64,000 nucleotides of DNA from Suillus spraguei (GCA_016800925.1 JABCPU010000097.1:1-64000), one strand, 5' to 3'. Counted from the stretch's first letter, positions 44,801 to 57,512 are shown. Made by a program: numbers and translations. Notes: generated from the letters alone by a model not told the origin.

Positions 44801-47602
44801 CTCGAAAGATACATCATCCACCATCCTCTCGGAGACGCGCTTGGCAAGATCAGTGAACGAACTTGGCCCCGCCGCGAGTGCGTGTACGATCTCGCGACGG
44901 ATGGCACGCTGGAATGGGAGCTTTGTGGCACTGGCTCTCTCGCCAAGAATAGTGATAAGGACGTAGAGTAGTTCCTCGACCATGCTCAAAAGATGGGCGC
45001 CTTCATAAGGGGACTTCTCGACTTCACCGCGGAAGAACGAGAGCAAGCCGAAACGGTCGAGGATGGAGACAATGATGATATTGGGATCGAGGATGATAAG
45101 AGATGACTGGAGGATGAATAGATCTTGGTCATAGCAGAGCTCACGGAGCATGAAATCACGATAGTGCAAGAGCTGACCACGGATAGGGAAGCCATTGCGG
45201 ACCCATAATCCTGCCCTAATCTGGGCAATCATAGCGAGCACTGCGAAACCACAGTTAGACGAGCTGCAATATTGATGAGCTTATTTTACCTCGCAAAGGG
45301 AAATCAATTAATGTGAGAATGGCGCCCTCATTGAAAGGGCGCAGAAACAAGTCCCGGACACCAGACAACCCGATCTGCTTCAATGACTCCTCTGACAAAA
45401 TATCAATATGCTTCAACAGGTCTGCAAGGAGCCAGTGAAGGGAGTGATGGAAGCTGACCCATCCTTCCAGCACGTTGAAATCGACGATCTGATACTGCGC
45501 ATCACCAAACTCGACCTCGTGTAGCATCGGCTTTGAAAACTTTTCCTTGTCGAGCCTATCTGTCGAGAGAGTGCACACGGCGAGGATCTCCCGCACGACA
45601 GTTGTGATTGCTCCTACAAGCTGTGTTGGGTTCGCAAATGCAAAGGCTTCGCCGTAGACTTTGATGACACGGGAAAGCGAAAGTGTTACGTTGAACACGC
45701 TGATCCACACGTCCGTTTCATACTCGACATGGCTCGAAGCAACGCGCTTGTTTGGGCTGATACACATGAAGACCTGGCAGACCTTAACAAATTTGCGTAT
45801 GAAGGTCGGGTGACGAGCGATGAGCTGTTGGACAGGCTGATTGTGACAGAGATACCGGAGATCACTAAAGACAGGCATGAAGCGTTTACTTCTGAATGGG
45901 GGGCTCTCAACGTTTATGTCTTGTTGCGCAGGAGACGTGGTGAGGATGTGCTTGTCCTCAATGTGGTCGGTGAAGAAGTTGACGATGATGTCGAGCAGAC
46001 GTATCATAAGATCGTGTTCAGAAACGATATGCAGGGCAACGGATGGTGCAGTGAAAAGTTGGAGGGCGAAATACTTTATGGATGTTTCTGCTTCACGGTC
46101 AACCAGAAGATAAGCGTCGGCGACGCGGTGGTAGATGCTGGCAAAGTGGGACGCTGCAATACATCAAAATGAGCTTTTGACGATGAGTAACATTGTGGCG
46201 TACCGACGGCAATTTTATGAGGATGCGAAAGTGTCAAGATCGACGCATAAATTGCTTTCAAATGTATCCGGGGCTTCTTCCATAGTCGAGTATGATAGAC
46301 GAATAACCAATCAATACGGCATGGACGCGCCAGATCTGCAGTGAGGTCCGGGATTTGCGGACCAGAAGTGAAGAACGTGTTTTCCCGCCGTCTCGGTGAC
46401 AGAAGCTCCGCAGCGATAATTTCTTTGATTATCAATGTATCCGCCCCCAGCCGGCTTCGAGTGAGATCAAGCAGCCACTCGATAATGACACAAGAAACCT
46501 GCTCGCGAAAGGTATCATATGCACGACGGACCGTGACACCAAGTTCAATTTTTGTCATCAAGTGCGCTGCTTCGAGGAGTCTGGGAACGTCATCGTTGAT
46601 GTCGATTATTTCACGGCCCGCATCGTCAATAGAACGCGCCATGATGTTTGCCGTCTTCTTGTCATGGCCAGTGATCTCGCATATAAGCTTGATGACCTCA
46701 TCAAATGAGTGCTTGTCATCGTTCCAGATGATGATGGCATACTGGTCCTTTTGCATAGGATCTGCTGAGGGCTGCAATCGTAGGTCAGCCTCATGAGAAG
46801 GCACTGTCGCTTCATCCGGGGAGTAGTCTAGGGTGTCAAGGATAAAGTCGAGCGCATATGCAATAGTGCGACTCATGAGATCACGTAGGTCGGGCGGGAT
46901 AGCGACTCTGTATGGGTAATCCTCGACGAATGGAATCTCTTCAGATATAGAACGTTGTGCGACTCGAGGAGTTGCATCAACTGCACTCAAGGCCTGTTCA
47001 ATCTGTGCTTGGACATGGGGAGCAAGTGGGTGGAAAGGACATGAGATAGGTTTACGCCAGGCCTCGATGTCTCCGCAATCACAACAGCCCCCGGCCTGTT
47101 GAGCACGAAGAAGCTGACATTATGATCTGAATGATCACTGGAATGAAAGCAACGGCTACAGAGAACACAACTATCATCGAGAGCACAGTCTCTGAAGGAG
47201 TATTGTGAATTATTGACAGGATGGCAAGCGGGCTACTGACTTGCAACGGAAACAACTCTCTCCCTTGCTAAAGATATGACCACATGGCCTTCCCGGAATA
47301 ATGGGATCCTCTGAACCGGCACCAGCAAAGCTTAGATCTGCTTGAACGCTACTGAGAGTAGCGTGCATGGGGAGGTTGGAATTGGACAATGGGAGGAAGA
47401 GATGTGAATATGATCCCCAGAACGCATCGTAAAGCTCTGATAGAACCTCTGCACGGGTTGCGGAGGAGAATATATACTTTCGTGAACTTGGCATTGTTTC
47501 GAGGGCGTAGCGGAGTCGTGAAAGAGGATCTGATGGTCTGTCACGAGGATTCATCGTCACTGGATGCCTGGAAGTGTTGAACAACGACATAAAACTCGAC
47601 AT
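41891..47602 (-). CDS. UBR1: E3 ubiquitin ligase UBR1 (N-recognin)
   Basis: Recognises N-degrons and, with a Rad6-type E2, tags substrates for the proteasome. From 47602 the protein reads MSSFMSLFNTSRHP, then the UBR box (RPCGHIFSKGESCFRCK; DSCVLCSRCFHSSDHSDHNVSFF; GGCCDCGDIEAWRKPISC) that binds basic N-termini. A ClpS-like segment (YAIIIWNDDKHSFDEVIKL near 46700) follows for bulky N-termini. Then comes a long helical region with SRFGL-type blocks (45241-44000), a RING-H2 (CIVCQEDL near 44020; CGHMMHLDCFQVY; YICPLCKSLGN near 43620) and the UBR1 C-terminal cap (CHRCNTVPTDAAICLICG, CGGAxGxYFxxKRC region, HPARWEEIRKTWLNHGIP, ending WETL). Length near 1,800 residues fits the family. Inside the UBR box, between HNVSFF and GGCCDCGD, a five-C run at 47089-47093 leaves the frame one base short: a real mutation or a homopolymer error. 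Confidence 0.88.
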
Positions 47603-48718
47603 TTCAGTTCAACATAAATTTTCAATTGACCCGAAATCAGGCAGACATGAACAGAAGATTGCAACGATGGAAGGTCTGAGACAGGCTTGTGCCAGGCGGT
47701 AGTTTGGCGGCAGTAGTAGTTCATGATATGACATGATTCATAATATCAATGCAATCAGCTTATGTAAGCGCACAAATTTTTGCCAGACACCGGTGTGCCA
47801 CTTTTATTACTTACTACAAAGTACATACTACTAGTAGTAGGCGAGGATCGCTGTGTCATGATCCTCGCACACTAGTATAGATGTTGGACGCTGATGCGAT
47901 ATGTCAACGTTTTAAATATTGGTGAGTTGCTAGAGTTTTCCCCTTGCTCGAACCCCAGAAGCCTGGTAGTGCTCTCAGAACTCGCGCTGTATCATAGCAG
48001 ACACCTCAGGATCCCTCTTTGTTTTGCATGCCGACTCACCCAGGCTCTATGTAATTTTTTCGGTTAGTATACCGCAGGCCACCGAAACAGCACCATTGAA
48101 CTCTCTTTATGCTGTGATGCTCAGCATTCATGTAAGGTAAGTTAGATCTCATTGCAGGTGACTTGCCCATCTAAGCTCCTTCAACATGTTCTAGGATTTA
48201 GTATACCATCAGTGCGGTGATTGCAAAAAACACTGGTTGCTATTGTCTGAAAAGATCAGAGAATCTTTGTTCTCATTAATCTGATTCTTAAGGGCAACTA
48301 ACGCAGCTATCGAGGTTTGGACATCAAATATATCGCCATCATATCGCCATCGCCATCGCCACTGGTCTGTATCTTTATCCCAGCGGAAACAATGGACAGC
48401 GGTCTATCATGAAGCCCTATTATGAAATCTTCAGATAATAAAACGAAGGAGTACCACACAATCTGAAGACTTTCTGGGTTCGCCTGGGCCTGGCACCACT
48501 CGCAAGGATGAAGAACTGCTGGAGGCTGCAGGTCCTCCTGATCTCTGTTTTAAATTTAACATATATGTCCGCCTTTCAGTTATTTCTTGCATCATTGGAA
48601 GATGATAGTCGTCAAAAAGAGGCAATCATCGCTTCAACATCAAGTTTAGCAATGCAGTAAACAACAAGATTGGTGGGTCTGTTCTGGCTTCTCGCTCACC
48701 CTTTTCAAGCATTAAGCG
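47603..48718. other. Intergenic region, nothing firm
   Basis: Upstream of UBR1 (divergent from the gene at 48719). It contains a CATCGCCATCGCCATCGC micro-repeat near 48336-48361 and an ACTACTAGTAGTAG palindrome near 47826-47840. A 64-codon minus-strand frame (48431-48625) has no known motif. Confidence 0.35.
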
Positions 48719-50130
48719 ATGGACCTGGAGGAGCTGCTCGTCCGAGAGAAAGCAGAACAACTTGAAGGAGGCTCGATACTCGTGTGCAAAATGGTGTATG
48801 TGCAATGTGCATGAATGAACCTCTAATCACTCATTCAAACTCAAAGTCTCAGAAAGACCATAACTTCCGTCGCGTTGATAAAGAAGACGCTCCGAGAGTC
48901 GAAAGCAGCAAATCTCAAGAATCGCCTAGTGTTCCTTCTAAGACTAGTGGACTCGTGAAAGCTCCCCGTAAGCGACCGATGACGACACTGTAAACCCGAT
49001 TATCTCTTGTTATTGGTGTCTCAGGCATGCATGACCCTGAAAAGCTTCAAGGGCTTTGTCTTACTGGCACCCCATTCGTGGTGAGCTTGTAGCGATTTGA
49101 ATACGATTACGAGCGATGCATAGAAAGAGCTATCCGATATCTAACCCCAGCTCAGGTTTCTTGAAGTCACAAGTGAACGCGGTCCGGTTGCCGAAAGCAC
49201 CGCTTTCGCAGTGCGCGACAAGCGTGGCTACTTCTCCAAGGTTTCCGCGCATGCAGTCGCGGTATGTTGTTGCTCCGTTATGCGCAGTCGTTGAAAATGA
49301 ACCATTTATAGGATCTTCTTGCAGATTGTACACGATACAGGAGAAAGGTGAGTGTAATTCAGCTTCCGAATCTAGAAAGCAAACCTGTTCGTGTGTGGCA
49401 AACACAAAGGGAGAAATGATACACGATTGGACTCGTTCCTGCATCAAAGATCTTGATATGGGAAGACTGAGAGCCAGGTAAGGTAAGGATTTGTTTATGT
49501 ATATGGTGTATAGATCATTCTGATAATCGCTTCTCTCAGTATGCGATCATCCCATTGCTAGTCATGGGTGTCTTGGGGCGGAACAAGGTCTGGATGCTGA
49601 TGTAACTTCTGATGCAGTGGACACGCACTGGCGTGGACTCGTCCTCGATCGGGAAGTTCTCCTATCAAACCTTCAGTCATTCACCCGGCTCTTTGGACAT
49701 GCGTATGTCTCAAGTGAAATCCGCGCGATGATGGATATTGTTGCAGGGGTACCAGAAGCCCAAAAGGGATTGGTTTTTGTATATATTTAGCCGTTTTCTT
49801 AGACTGGTCTCCTGTCTGCCTTCCCAGTACTGCTTTAGGGACAGGTCTAGGTGAAGAAATTGAATATGGACGTGGACCAATGTTCGTATGATACGCGCAT
49901 TTTACGCGAGTTGGCGTTTGAAAGCTATGCTTATCGTTGGATCACGGCGAACTCCTGACCCAACAACAGATGAAGTCCAAAATCTTTCGCAAACAGTTCC
50001 CGCATGAAAGTGTTTCCAGTGTCATTGATGCTGGCGGTGTCGGACTCGACATCACTATTGCAAGTCATGTTACTCTCTCAACCCGCGGTGGAAAGAGGCG
50101 ATTAAAGCGAAACGGATTGCAATTAATGTA
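48719..50130 (+). CDS. Unrecognised multi-exon gene, possibly broken
   Basis: The start at 48719 (MDLEELLVREKAEQLEGGS) is followed by a GT-AG intron (48794-48846), SQKDHNFRRVDKEDAPRVES and a basic GLVKAPRKRPMT segment. Later protein-like blocks include HDPEKLQGLCLTGTPFV near 49030, RFEYDYERCIERAIRYLTPAQ near 49095, SERGPVAESTAFAVRDKRGY then FSKVSAHAV near 49175, GLDADVTSDAVDTHWRGLVLD then REVLLSNLQSFTRLFGHAY near 49590-49700, and AMMDIVAGVPEAQKGLVF near 49730. The last are GTGLGEEIEYGRGPMF near 49840 and SVSSVIDAGGVGLDITIASHV near 50010. These clearly belong to one protein, but several joins have no good splice site (for example near 48990 and 50000, where LIVGSRRTPDPTTDEVQ needs a one-base shift to continue). 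I do not recognise the family. It is either a gene with unusual introns or a recent pseudogene. Confidence 0.45.
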
Positions 50131-50548
50131 AAAGGCCAAGAACTTAGGTATAGGGTAAATTTCGATGCCGCTGTGGCCAAGACAAAACGGTTTTCATGTA
50201 TAAAGCCATTACACAAAGTTCTGTGGATACTGATATTATAAAATGTCAAGAGAAAGATAACATTGAGTATCTGATCGTATCGTATATGTGCACACTATCG
50301 TGCTATCATTTCCCGCAACGCGTACACCTGCTTGGACGTTCCTGTCCGGTAGTCATGCCATCAACTCAGGATGACAGTAATGGCCATGCTAGTACGCTCT
50401 GAGTACCATACTCTATTCGGGAGTTGTCGCACAGAAGATCCGTTACTACATAGATGAAACATACGATCACAGTCCAATACCGCATGTATTGGTCACACCC
50501 AATGAAAGACAAATGAGGGTCAAGAAGAGACAAATACAAAGATATTTT
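50131..50548. other. Convergent intergenic region
   Basis: AT-rich, between the 3' end of the unrecognised gene and that of the membrane-protein gene on the other strand. A 68-codon frame (50196-50402) has no known motif. Confidence 0.35.
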
Positions 50549-52320
50549 TTACACCGCGGGTCGACGCGAACTTGAAGCAGCCGTCGTTGTAGTGCGTTCA
50601 AGGGTAGTCCTTATATTCCGTCCATTATCACTCGCACCACTTACGGAGCTCTCAACACTGGTTACAGAGTGCATCTTCGGGGCGTGCGTTTTCTTCTGGT
50701 CCATGACTGAGGCGATGGTCGCATCCCCCGAGCCGCTTGCCCGCCTGAAGTGCCTCATGACATCAAGCCTCCTGGAAGTGTTGGACCCAGTGCGAGAATG
50801 GGTTGAGGATGTAGGAGATGATGGAGTATAAGGGGGTGGGTTCATGCGTGATCTTGGAGAGTGGCGTGACGCAGCGGGCTCATGCGCAGGTTGATCGTGG
50901 CTTCTTGTAGCGCTCTTTTTGTTCGGAGTGCCTGGTCGGGTTGACGGTCGGGTAGCAAGGAATGGAGTAATCACATCGGCTACATCGCTGACGGGTATTA
51001 ACACAGGGGCGTTAGGGGACGCCAAAGACGTGGTATGCCCGGCAGAAGTGGGCGAAGCGATGTGGAGCGAATGGAGGCTCGCTGCTGAAGGAGCATTGCG
51101 AATATGATTGGGCTGAATAGTGTAAGCAGATGTAGACATCGCAGCTGATGTTTGAGGGTACCCCGATGGTGCGAGGGGACCGCGAGTCGTCGAGTCTTTG
51201 GTCGCCACAGCGAGGTGTGAACCATTCCATATGTGCGGAAACTGCGCTGCTCTTCTGCGCTTCCGGCAAATAATGAAGAAGAAGAAGCCACATAATAGAA
51301 GCAGTAGAACTATTCCCCCAATGATACCTCCAACAATAGGACCAACAGATGAACTAGATGATGAACTCGAAGAGGACGAAGTGCTAGAAAGAGGTGATCC
51401 ATTCAAGTCGGGTTTTGCTAATAAAAGTCAGTGCGCATTTGACTGATATGATCGGATAAGCTTACACCCAGCGCCGATATCAGAGACAAAGTTCTCGTCA
51501 AATGTCTGATTGGTGTAGTTACCGGCTGCAAGAACATTCGTGATAAGGGAGCTCAGCGAACCCACTGTCAGAACTTACGATAATAGCTCGCATAATAAGG
51601 CATTGTTGTGTTAGAAGGGAGCCTTTTTCCCGAATCCCAAGGAAAGTATCTTTGAGAGACATGTAAACACCATATCAGTAGAAAATAAATATATATAAAC
51701 TCACGTTGTTGTTGACGTTAATGCGACGCAATTCTTTATCCATGCATCCCAGCTATGCCAAGTTTGGTACAGCAAACAGCGAGTGGACCTAAGAGGCTTA
51801 CCTCACGAAAGACGGCAATCCCGTGACACAACACATACAGGCACTTAGCAAGTTGTAACTTGCCCAGGAGCTGTTCATGATGCCCATTTTCGTTTGAAAA
51901 AATCTCACTGCATTGACACAAATATGACTTACCAAGTGCATAAGGTCGCATTTGCGCCAACGGGGATGAAGGAGTCTTCAAAAGAGGAAGGGGAGATGGC
52001 ACCATCTGAAGCGACTCAAGCACATCACAACGAAAAGTATAGGTAGGGGGCTTACACGTGGTACTCGAGCAAGCATTGTACACTTGCGCCACTATATCAC
52101 ATGGCGATTGCCCACTGTCGTTCACGGACCAAGCTGGACATGACATTCTGGCTCAATTGGCTGTTAGCGAGGTTGAGAGAGCTTGTAAAGAAGCTATGCG
52201 AAAGATGCTGCAGGGCCAGAAACGCAATTGAGCTGGCAATGAAGCAATGACCTGTAAGCCGACCACTGGCAGCAGCGAATGGGACCTACAAAGAAAACAG
52301 TAACAACGAAGAGGCTACGA
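50549..52320 (-). CDS. Single-pass membrane protein with Cys-rich outer domain (family member 1)
   Basis: On the minus strand the outer part includes CPAWSVNDSGQSPCDIVAQVYNAC near 52060-52140, a Cys-rich middle, DSGKRLPSNTTMPYYASYY near 51610 and NYTNQTFDENF near 51510. A Ser-only tract, one membrane span (VGPIVGGIIGGIVLLLLLCGFFFFIICRKRRRAA at about 51240-51340) and a cytosolic tail of about 230 residues rich in Ser, Thr and Pro follow. It shares this plan, the (W-N-x-G-x-SPC) start and the GGIIGG glycine-zipper span with the three plus-strand copies at 53-59 kb. Such proteins are widespread in mushrooms; their function is unknown, and a wall-sensor-like role is only a guess. The signal-peptide exon upstream of 52146 is not resolved, so the start is approximate. 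Confidence 0.65.
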
Positions 52321-53110
52321 GGTGACCGTTGAATGCTGGGAGACGGTTAAGCGCGGGCCATAGGTATTGGATAGTAGGTACGCCCAGTGTCACTTCTCGG
52401 AATGAAACCCCGTGGACCAAGTTGGTAATTTAATGTGAATGGCCATGATAGGAATGAGTGAACCAGGAATACCTCCGTTTTTACAAACTGGGAAAATTCG
52501 AAGACTGCTACCGGATTTCGAGATGGGCCTGACTGCTTAGCGTTGACAGATGGAGAGCAATGGAATAGCCGCATGCACAGCTTAGATACTACTAACTCCC
52601 ATGACACACAGCCTAAAACGACCTTCCATGGGATGCATTTCCAACGTGGTTTTGAAAAATATGTTGCATACTATGTGTGCTCCGAGTTGCTGTTGCACGG
52701 GCTTTAATGAGGCTTTCAAGTGCCCGTGCCAGATTGGCCGATTTCGCAGCCCGCTGACTCCGCTCGGCATTTTGAGGGTCTGTGTATTCAAGCTCCGCCT
52801 ACCCTTGTCACGGCGGCCTCAAAACTATCCCATCGATTTCTTGTCACTGACTCAGATGGTATTCATTTATGAGGCATTATAATTTATTTTTGTTTAGGCA
52901 GTTTTAAGATCTGTGCTAGACAGTGTGGGGTTTTTAAGGATGCATGGAACTGGTGGTAAGTAATACTTAAATAGCATTAAACCAATCCAACTAATCTAGC
53001 CTGAGCGCTCATTTGATTCACACATGTCCGGACCGCGCGCACAGGTATTTGACAAATGACAGCCCTTCCAGGTCCATCCCCCTAGTACATCGCTAGCCCG
53101 CTCCTCCAAC
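52321..53110. other. Spacer and duplicated 5' flank
   Basis: The part from about 52600 (CACACAGCCTAAAACG, CATGGGATGCATTTCC) is repeated at 55000-55480 ahead of the next copy, so it is the 5' flank of a tandem duplication unit. No separate gene was recognised. Confidence 0.45.
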
Positions 53111-54409
53111 ATGATGCCCTCGTGTTTTCATCGTTTTATGTCTATAATTCCATATATTTCGACTATCCTGGCCGTACAAGTGCACCCCGTCTCTCGCACT
53201 GTCTCCTCGCCTGCAACCTGCCTTGATGGATACTCATGGATGAACGACGGTAATGGCTACTCGCCTTGCCTTACAGCCGCTTATGTAGAGGCTGCATGTT
53301 CTGGGAATAGCATGTGGATTCTTCTTGTCTCTTGGCTCTAAACTCATGTGCGCACTCTAAGATTATGTGCAACCAGTCCTGGAGCCTGGCTATTCGTACT
53401 CCTTGCCAAACGCTACCAGCGGAACTCAATGTTATTGGTAAGTGGGAGTGACAACTCAGTCTCAGATTGTTCTGATGTCGTAGTAGTTCTTGGTCGTCCT
53501 ACAATCTCATGATGGCCTGCAGTCTATGTCAAGGAGCTAATTCTACCTGGCAGCAAGTCATTCATCTCGTGCTCCCTAGGAAACATTAATGATCACATAA
53601 AATAGATGGCCTGAATGGGCGTCCGGATGCACTAACCTATCATGGACAGAGCAGTTTGTTCATGTTTCATGATTTGTTGAGTTGCGCTCACAATATCTCA
53701 CAGATATTTCCCTTCTGGATATGTGCTTTCTGGAGATGCGTCCATACCTGCCTGGGCTGCTACTAATCGTGAGTTTGTATCTTCCGAATGCATAATGCCA
53801 ACTGACAGGTATTTTAGCAACAACATGGACATATGAGACTTTCAATATCCTAGATGCAAACAATACTTACCAAACGAGTAAGTTAGGTTGATCAAATCTC
53901 TTCATCACTGTTGTTATTCTGGTCTAGATTCTTCCTACATCACCCCAGGCGCCTCACCGTCATCTAGCGGTTCAAGTTCAAGTTCAAGCTCAAAATCAAA
54001 ATCAACTGACGTGGGTGCGATAGTTGGCGGTACCATCGGAGGCGCAGCTGCACTCTTGCTTCTCGCCATTGGGGCCTATTTATTATACAGACGCCACATA
54101 TACAGGAAAGGAGTTCATGTCTCTGCCATCAACCAACAAAGAACTCCCTTTGTATTCCCAGGCACACACAACCGTATCCCCTCCGATATGTCTATGTCCC
54201 ACTTTACTCCATCGATGTCGGGTCCTCTGGCGTTGTATGGCCAGTCCCCATCCCCGTCGCAGCAGCTTGGGACCGCATATTATTCACAACCTCAGGCTAC
54301 ATACCCATCCTTGCAAAGTTCAGCATCACCTCCTCCGCGAACAGATGCATCTGTTTACACGACACAGACTAATAACGGCCGACATCCCGATGTCATACCA
54401 ATGGTTTGA
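53111..54409 (+). CDS. Single-pass membrane protein with Cys-rich outer domain (family member 2)
   Basis: The start MMPSCFHRFMSIIPYISTIL is a signal peptide. The outer domain follows: CLDGYSWMNDGNGYSPCLTAAYVEAAC, YVQPVLEPGYSYSLPNATSGTQCYW, CSSWSSYNLMMACSLCQGANSTWQ, WPEWASGCTNLSWTEQYFPSGY and TWTYETFNILDANNTYQTNSSYI. A Ser/Lys tract, one membrane span (VGAIVGGTIGGAAALLLLAIGAYLLYRR near 54015-54100) and a cytosolic tail ending PDVIPMV complete it. All frames join through seven short introns. Two begin with GC and not GT: 53310-53361 (ATA|GCATGT) and 53553-53605 (GCA|GCAAGT). It is intact. Ligand and role are unknown; the fold (disulfide-rich outside, glycine-zipper helix) suggests a surface receptor or sensor. 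Confidence 0.75.
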
Positions 54410-55484
54410 CAGTAGGGTATCTCCTTATACCTTGGACAGTCGTATTCGGTACCTATTATCTCTTGACCAATCTTCTTCGCGATTTACTTATTTTTTCCAT
54501 GACAGGCAAGACGGGGATCTGGGAATTTATTACCGTACCCCGCATCCTGTCAATATGTCATTGATGCCGTCGTCCCTGCCGTCTTGTAATAATGCTATGA
54601 TCATGATGCTGTTGTTGAAATGACAATGTTCTCATTGAAATCACGTAGGATGTTGACATGCTTCGGTCGTTACTTCGTTCTCTTCCAGATTTAACTTGTC
54701 ATGGCCCGGTTGACAACTGCACAAACGTGAAGGCGCAATTCCAACACATTGGTTCAAAGCGACATTATAAGGCTACCAAGTACGTTGCTTGGCGGTGTGG
54801 TCAGAAGTAAATTCCCACCCATCGTAGACGCACAGGCGATGATCTCATCGAAACGGTTCGGAAACAGATGCTATTTTTGAAGACAAGTCGAAGCACATGA
54901 TGGCGATATTATGGACCTAATACGAAAGTTGAGATTGAAATTTCGTTTGTTACTTGTTGCAATACTAGTAAATATATACGCGTGCTGTGACACAGCCTGA
55001 AAAAATTCATGTGCGCCTCTCATGGGATGCATTTCTGAAGTCGTTAAGAATATGTTGTATACCATGTGAGTTCCCTGATTCTTACGTAAATACATTGGCC
55101 GACTTCGCAGTCCGCTGACTCCGCTCGGTATTTTCACGGCACAAATGCTCCGTATATTCAAGCTCCGAAGGGCCGCTTCAGCCTGAACTCTGTTCGATTT
55201 CTTGTCACGAGATCGCAATCATTTATGTAATTACGTACAGCAAGGCATTTAGTTTTATTTACCCAAGTAGGTTTAGTGAGGATGCACGACGAGATGCATG
55301 AACTGGTGATACGGCCGGTAAACACTAAGTAATAATAGCATTTCAACTGATATCCTACAGTGCTCATTCGATTCACACACTGGATGATCATTATATGTGA
55401 GTCCGGTCCGCGTGCACAGGTATCTGAGTCTTTAATTGATAGGCCCATCCCCTAGTGCATCCCACTACTAGCCAGCTCCTCTAA
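54410..55484. other. 3' flank and duplicated 5' flank
   Basis: 54410-54670 is repeated after family member 3 (near 56875-57080: TTTTCCATGACAGG, CCGTCG, GATGCTGTTGTT). 55000-55484 repeats the 5' flank of member 2. These mark a tandem unit of about 2.4 kb. No separate gene is seen. Confidence 0.45.
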
Positions 55485-56868
55485 CACGGTGTCCTCGCGT
55501 TTTCATCGGTTTGTGTCTATTATTCGATATATTTCGGCTATCCTGGCCGTACAAGTGCACCCAGTCTCTCGCACCGTCACATCGTCTGCAACAATATTGA
55601 TGAATACTCATGGTTCATGGATGAACGACGATCAAGGCGATTCTCCTTGCCTTACAGTCGCTTATGTAGTGGCTGCATGTTCTGGGAACAGCATGTGGAT
55701 TCTTCTTGTATCTTGACTGTGAAGTCATGTGCGCGCTTTAAGACTATGACCAACCAATCCTGGACCCTGACTATTCATACCCTTTGCCAAATGCCTCGAC
55801 CGAATTTCAAATCCATGTTATTGGTAAGTGGGCATGATAATTGTTTCTCTGATATGAAAGCAGTTCTTGGTCGTCCTATAATCTTATGATGGCGTGTGCT
55901 CTATGTCAAGGAGCTAATGCTACCTGGCAGCAAGTCATCCATCTCGTGTTCCTTGGGAAACATTAATGCTCACATAAATTAAATGGCCTTAATGGGCATC
56001 CGCATGTACCACCAACCTATCATGGACAGAGGGATACCAACTGACGAGTACTTTTAGCGACAACATGGATATACGAGACTTTCAATATCCAAGCTGCAAA
56101 CGATGTCTATTAAACGAGTATGTTAGGTTGATTCCATCTCTTCACCACTGCTGTTGATCTGGTCTAGATTCTTCTACTTACATCACCCCAAGCCCCTCAC
56201 CCTCATCTAGCGGTTCAAGTTCAAGTTCAAACTCAAAATCAATCGATGTAGGTGCGATAGTTGGCGGTACTGTCGGAGGCGCAGTTGCACTCTTGTTTAT
56301 CTCCATTGGCGCCTATATACTATACAGACGCCACACATACAGGAAAGGGGTCCGTGTCCCTGCCATCAACCGACAAGGGACTGCCTTTATATTCCCAGGC
56401 ATACACAGGCGTATCCCTTCCGATACATCCAACCTTATATCGCTAATCACCGCAGAAATGATAAAATAGCAGATCAGATCAGTGTAGGGACAGCGGGATA
56501 TAAACAGATGTCGCATACAACGCAAATCCCGAAGCGCTAGACTAGCGAGAGGTACACAGTGCAGATTCTAATACGACCCTGGATATACAAGCTATGCAAA
56601 GGTAGATTTGTTGTACGTGTATCTAATCATCATATCTACAAACACAACAGAATTATGCTTGCATACATATAAAAATTACTTCATCAATGTCGGACGCTCT
56701 TGGGTTGTATGGCCAGTCTACAACTCGGTCGCAGCCGCAGCATGGGACCGCATGTTATTCATAACCTCAGGCTACATACTCGTCCCTGCAAGGTTCATTA
56801 TCATCTCCTTCGCGAACAATTACACTAATAACAGCCGACATCCCGGTGGCATACTAATGGTTTAACAG
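55485..56868 (+). pseudogene. Pseudogene copy of the membrane-protein family (member 3)
   Basis: It aligns with member 2 but is dead in several ways. The paired start codons ATGATG have become ACGGTG near 55487. The first conserved Cys (ATCLDGYSW) is replaced by a small insertion. The acceptor AG of the second GC-AG intron is lost (AAAATAG to AAATTAA). The exon coding for YFPSGYVLSG and its neighbours is deleted near 56035. A block of about 250 bp that matches nothing in member 2 interrupts the cytosolic tail between about 56424 and 56680. The membrane span code (IVGGTVGGAVALLFISIGAYILYRR) remains readable. Confidence 0.8.
56424..56680. other. Insertion of about 255 bp within the pseudogene tail
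   Basis: It splits sequence that is continuous in member 2 (CCGATATGTC, then CATCGATGTCGG). The insert is AT-rich toward its right end and has no open frame, terminal inverted repeat or obvious target duplication that I can see. It could be a small decayed transposon or a DNA-repair filler. Confidence 0.45.
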
Positions 56869-57512
56869 CCTCGAAATGTGGGACGCACTCGTATTCGGTA
56901 CCTTATACGTATTTACCAATCTCCACTATTTTATTCACTTTTCCATGACAGGTAAGGCGCGCTCGGGAATCAGGGAATGTCTTACTCCGCATTCTATCAG
57001 TATGCCAGCATCGGTGCCGTCGTTCTCGCTATCTTATGATGCTGTTGTTAAAATGACAACGTTCTCACTGAAATCAGGTAGGATGTCGGCATGCTTCTGT
57101 CGTAGACCCAACTTGTCACGGACCAGTTGACAACTGCACAGACGCCCAGACACAATTGCAACACAATGGTTCGAAGCGATATTACAAGGTTAATACTAAT
57201 TCGGAGGTCAGCTGGGCGAGTTGACGCATAGCGGTGGGTAATAAGCCGCACAGGCGTTGATAATCTGAAACAAGCTACTAGTTTTATACTAGGTCGACAA
57301 CGTCATAGTGGTTTGAAATTTGTTACAAATTTGGACTTGTTTGTCACCTCCTTATGTACCACGATGATGTCCTTGGCAAGGTCACCAGATATGTCTAAGC
57401 TTCCGAGCTCGTTGGAGCGTGGAGATAAGAGCATGATTGTACTCAATGATTCGGATAACCTGTCTACTTGCCTATATCCCTGGCCCTTTGCCAGTGCATC
57501 AACGCCCACGAT

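Noticed and set aside
42996..44971. Plus-strand frames opposite UBR1 (42996-43448, 43706-44422, 44432-44971)
   Set aside because: Reverse-strand shadows of the long UBR1 exon; they have no motifs and lie entirely over conserved coding sequence.
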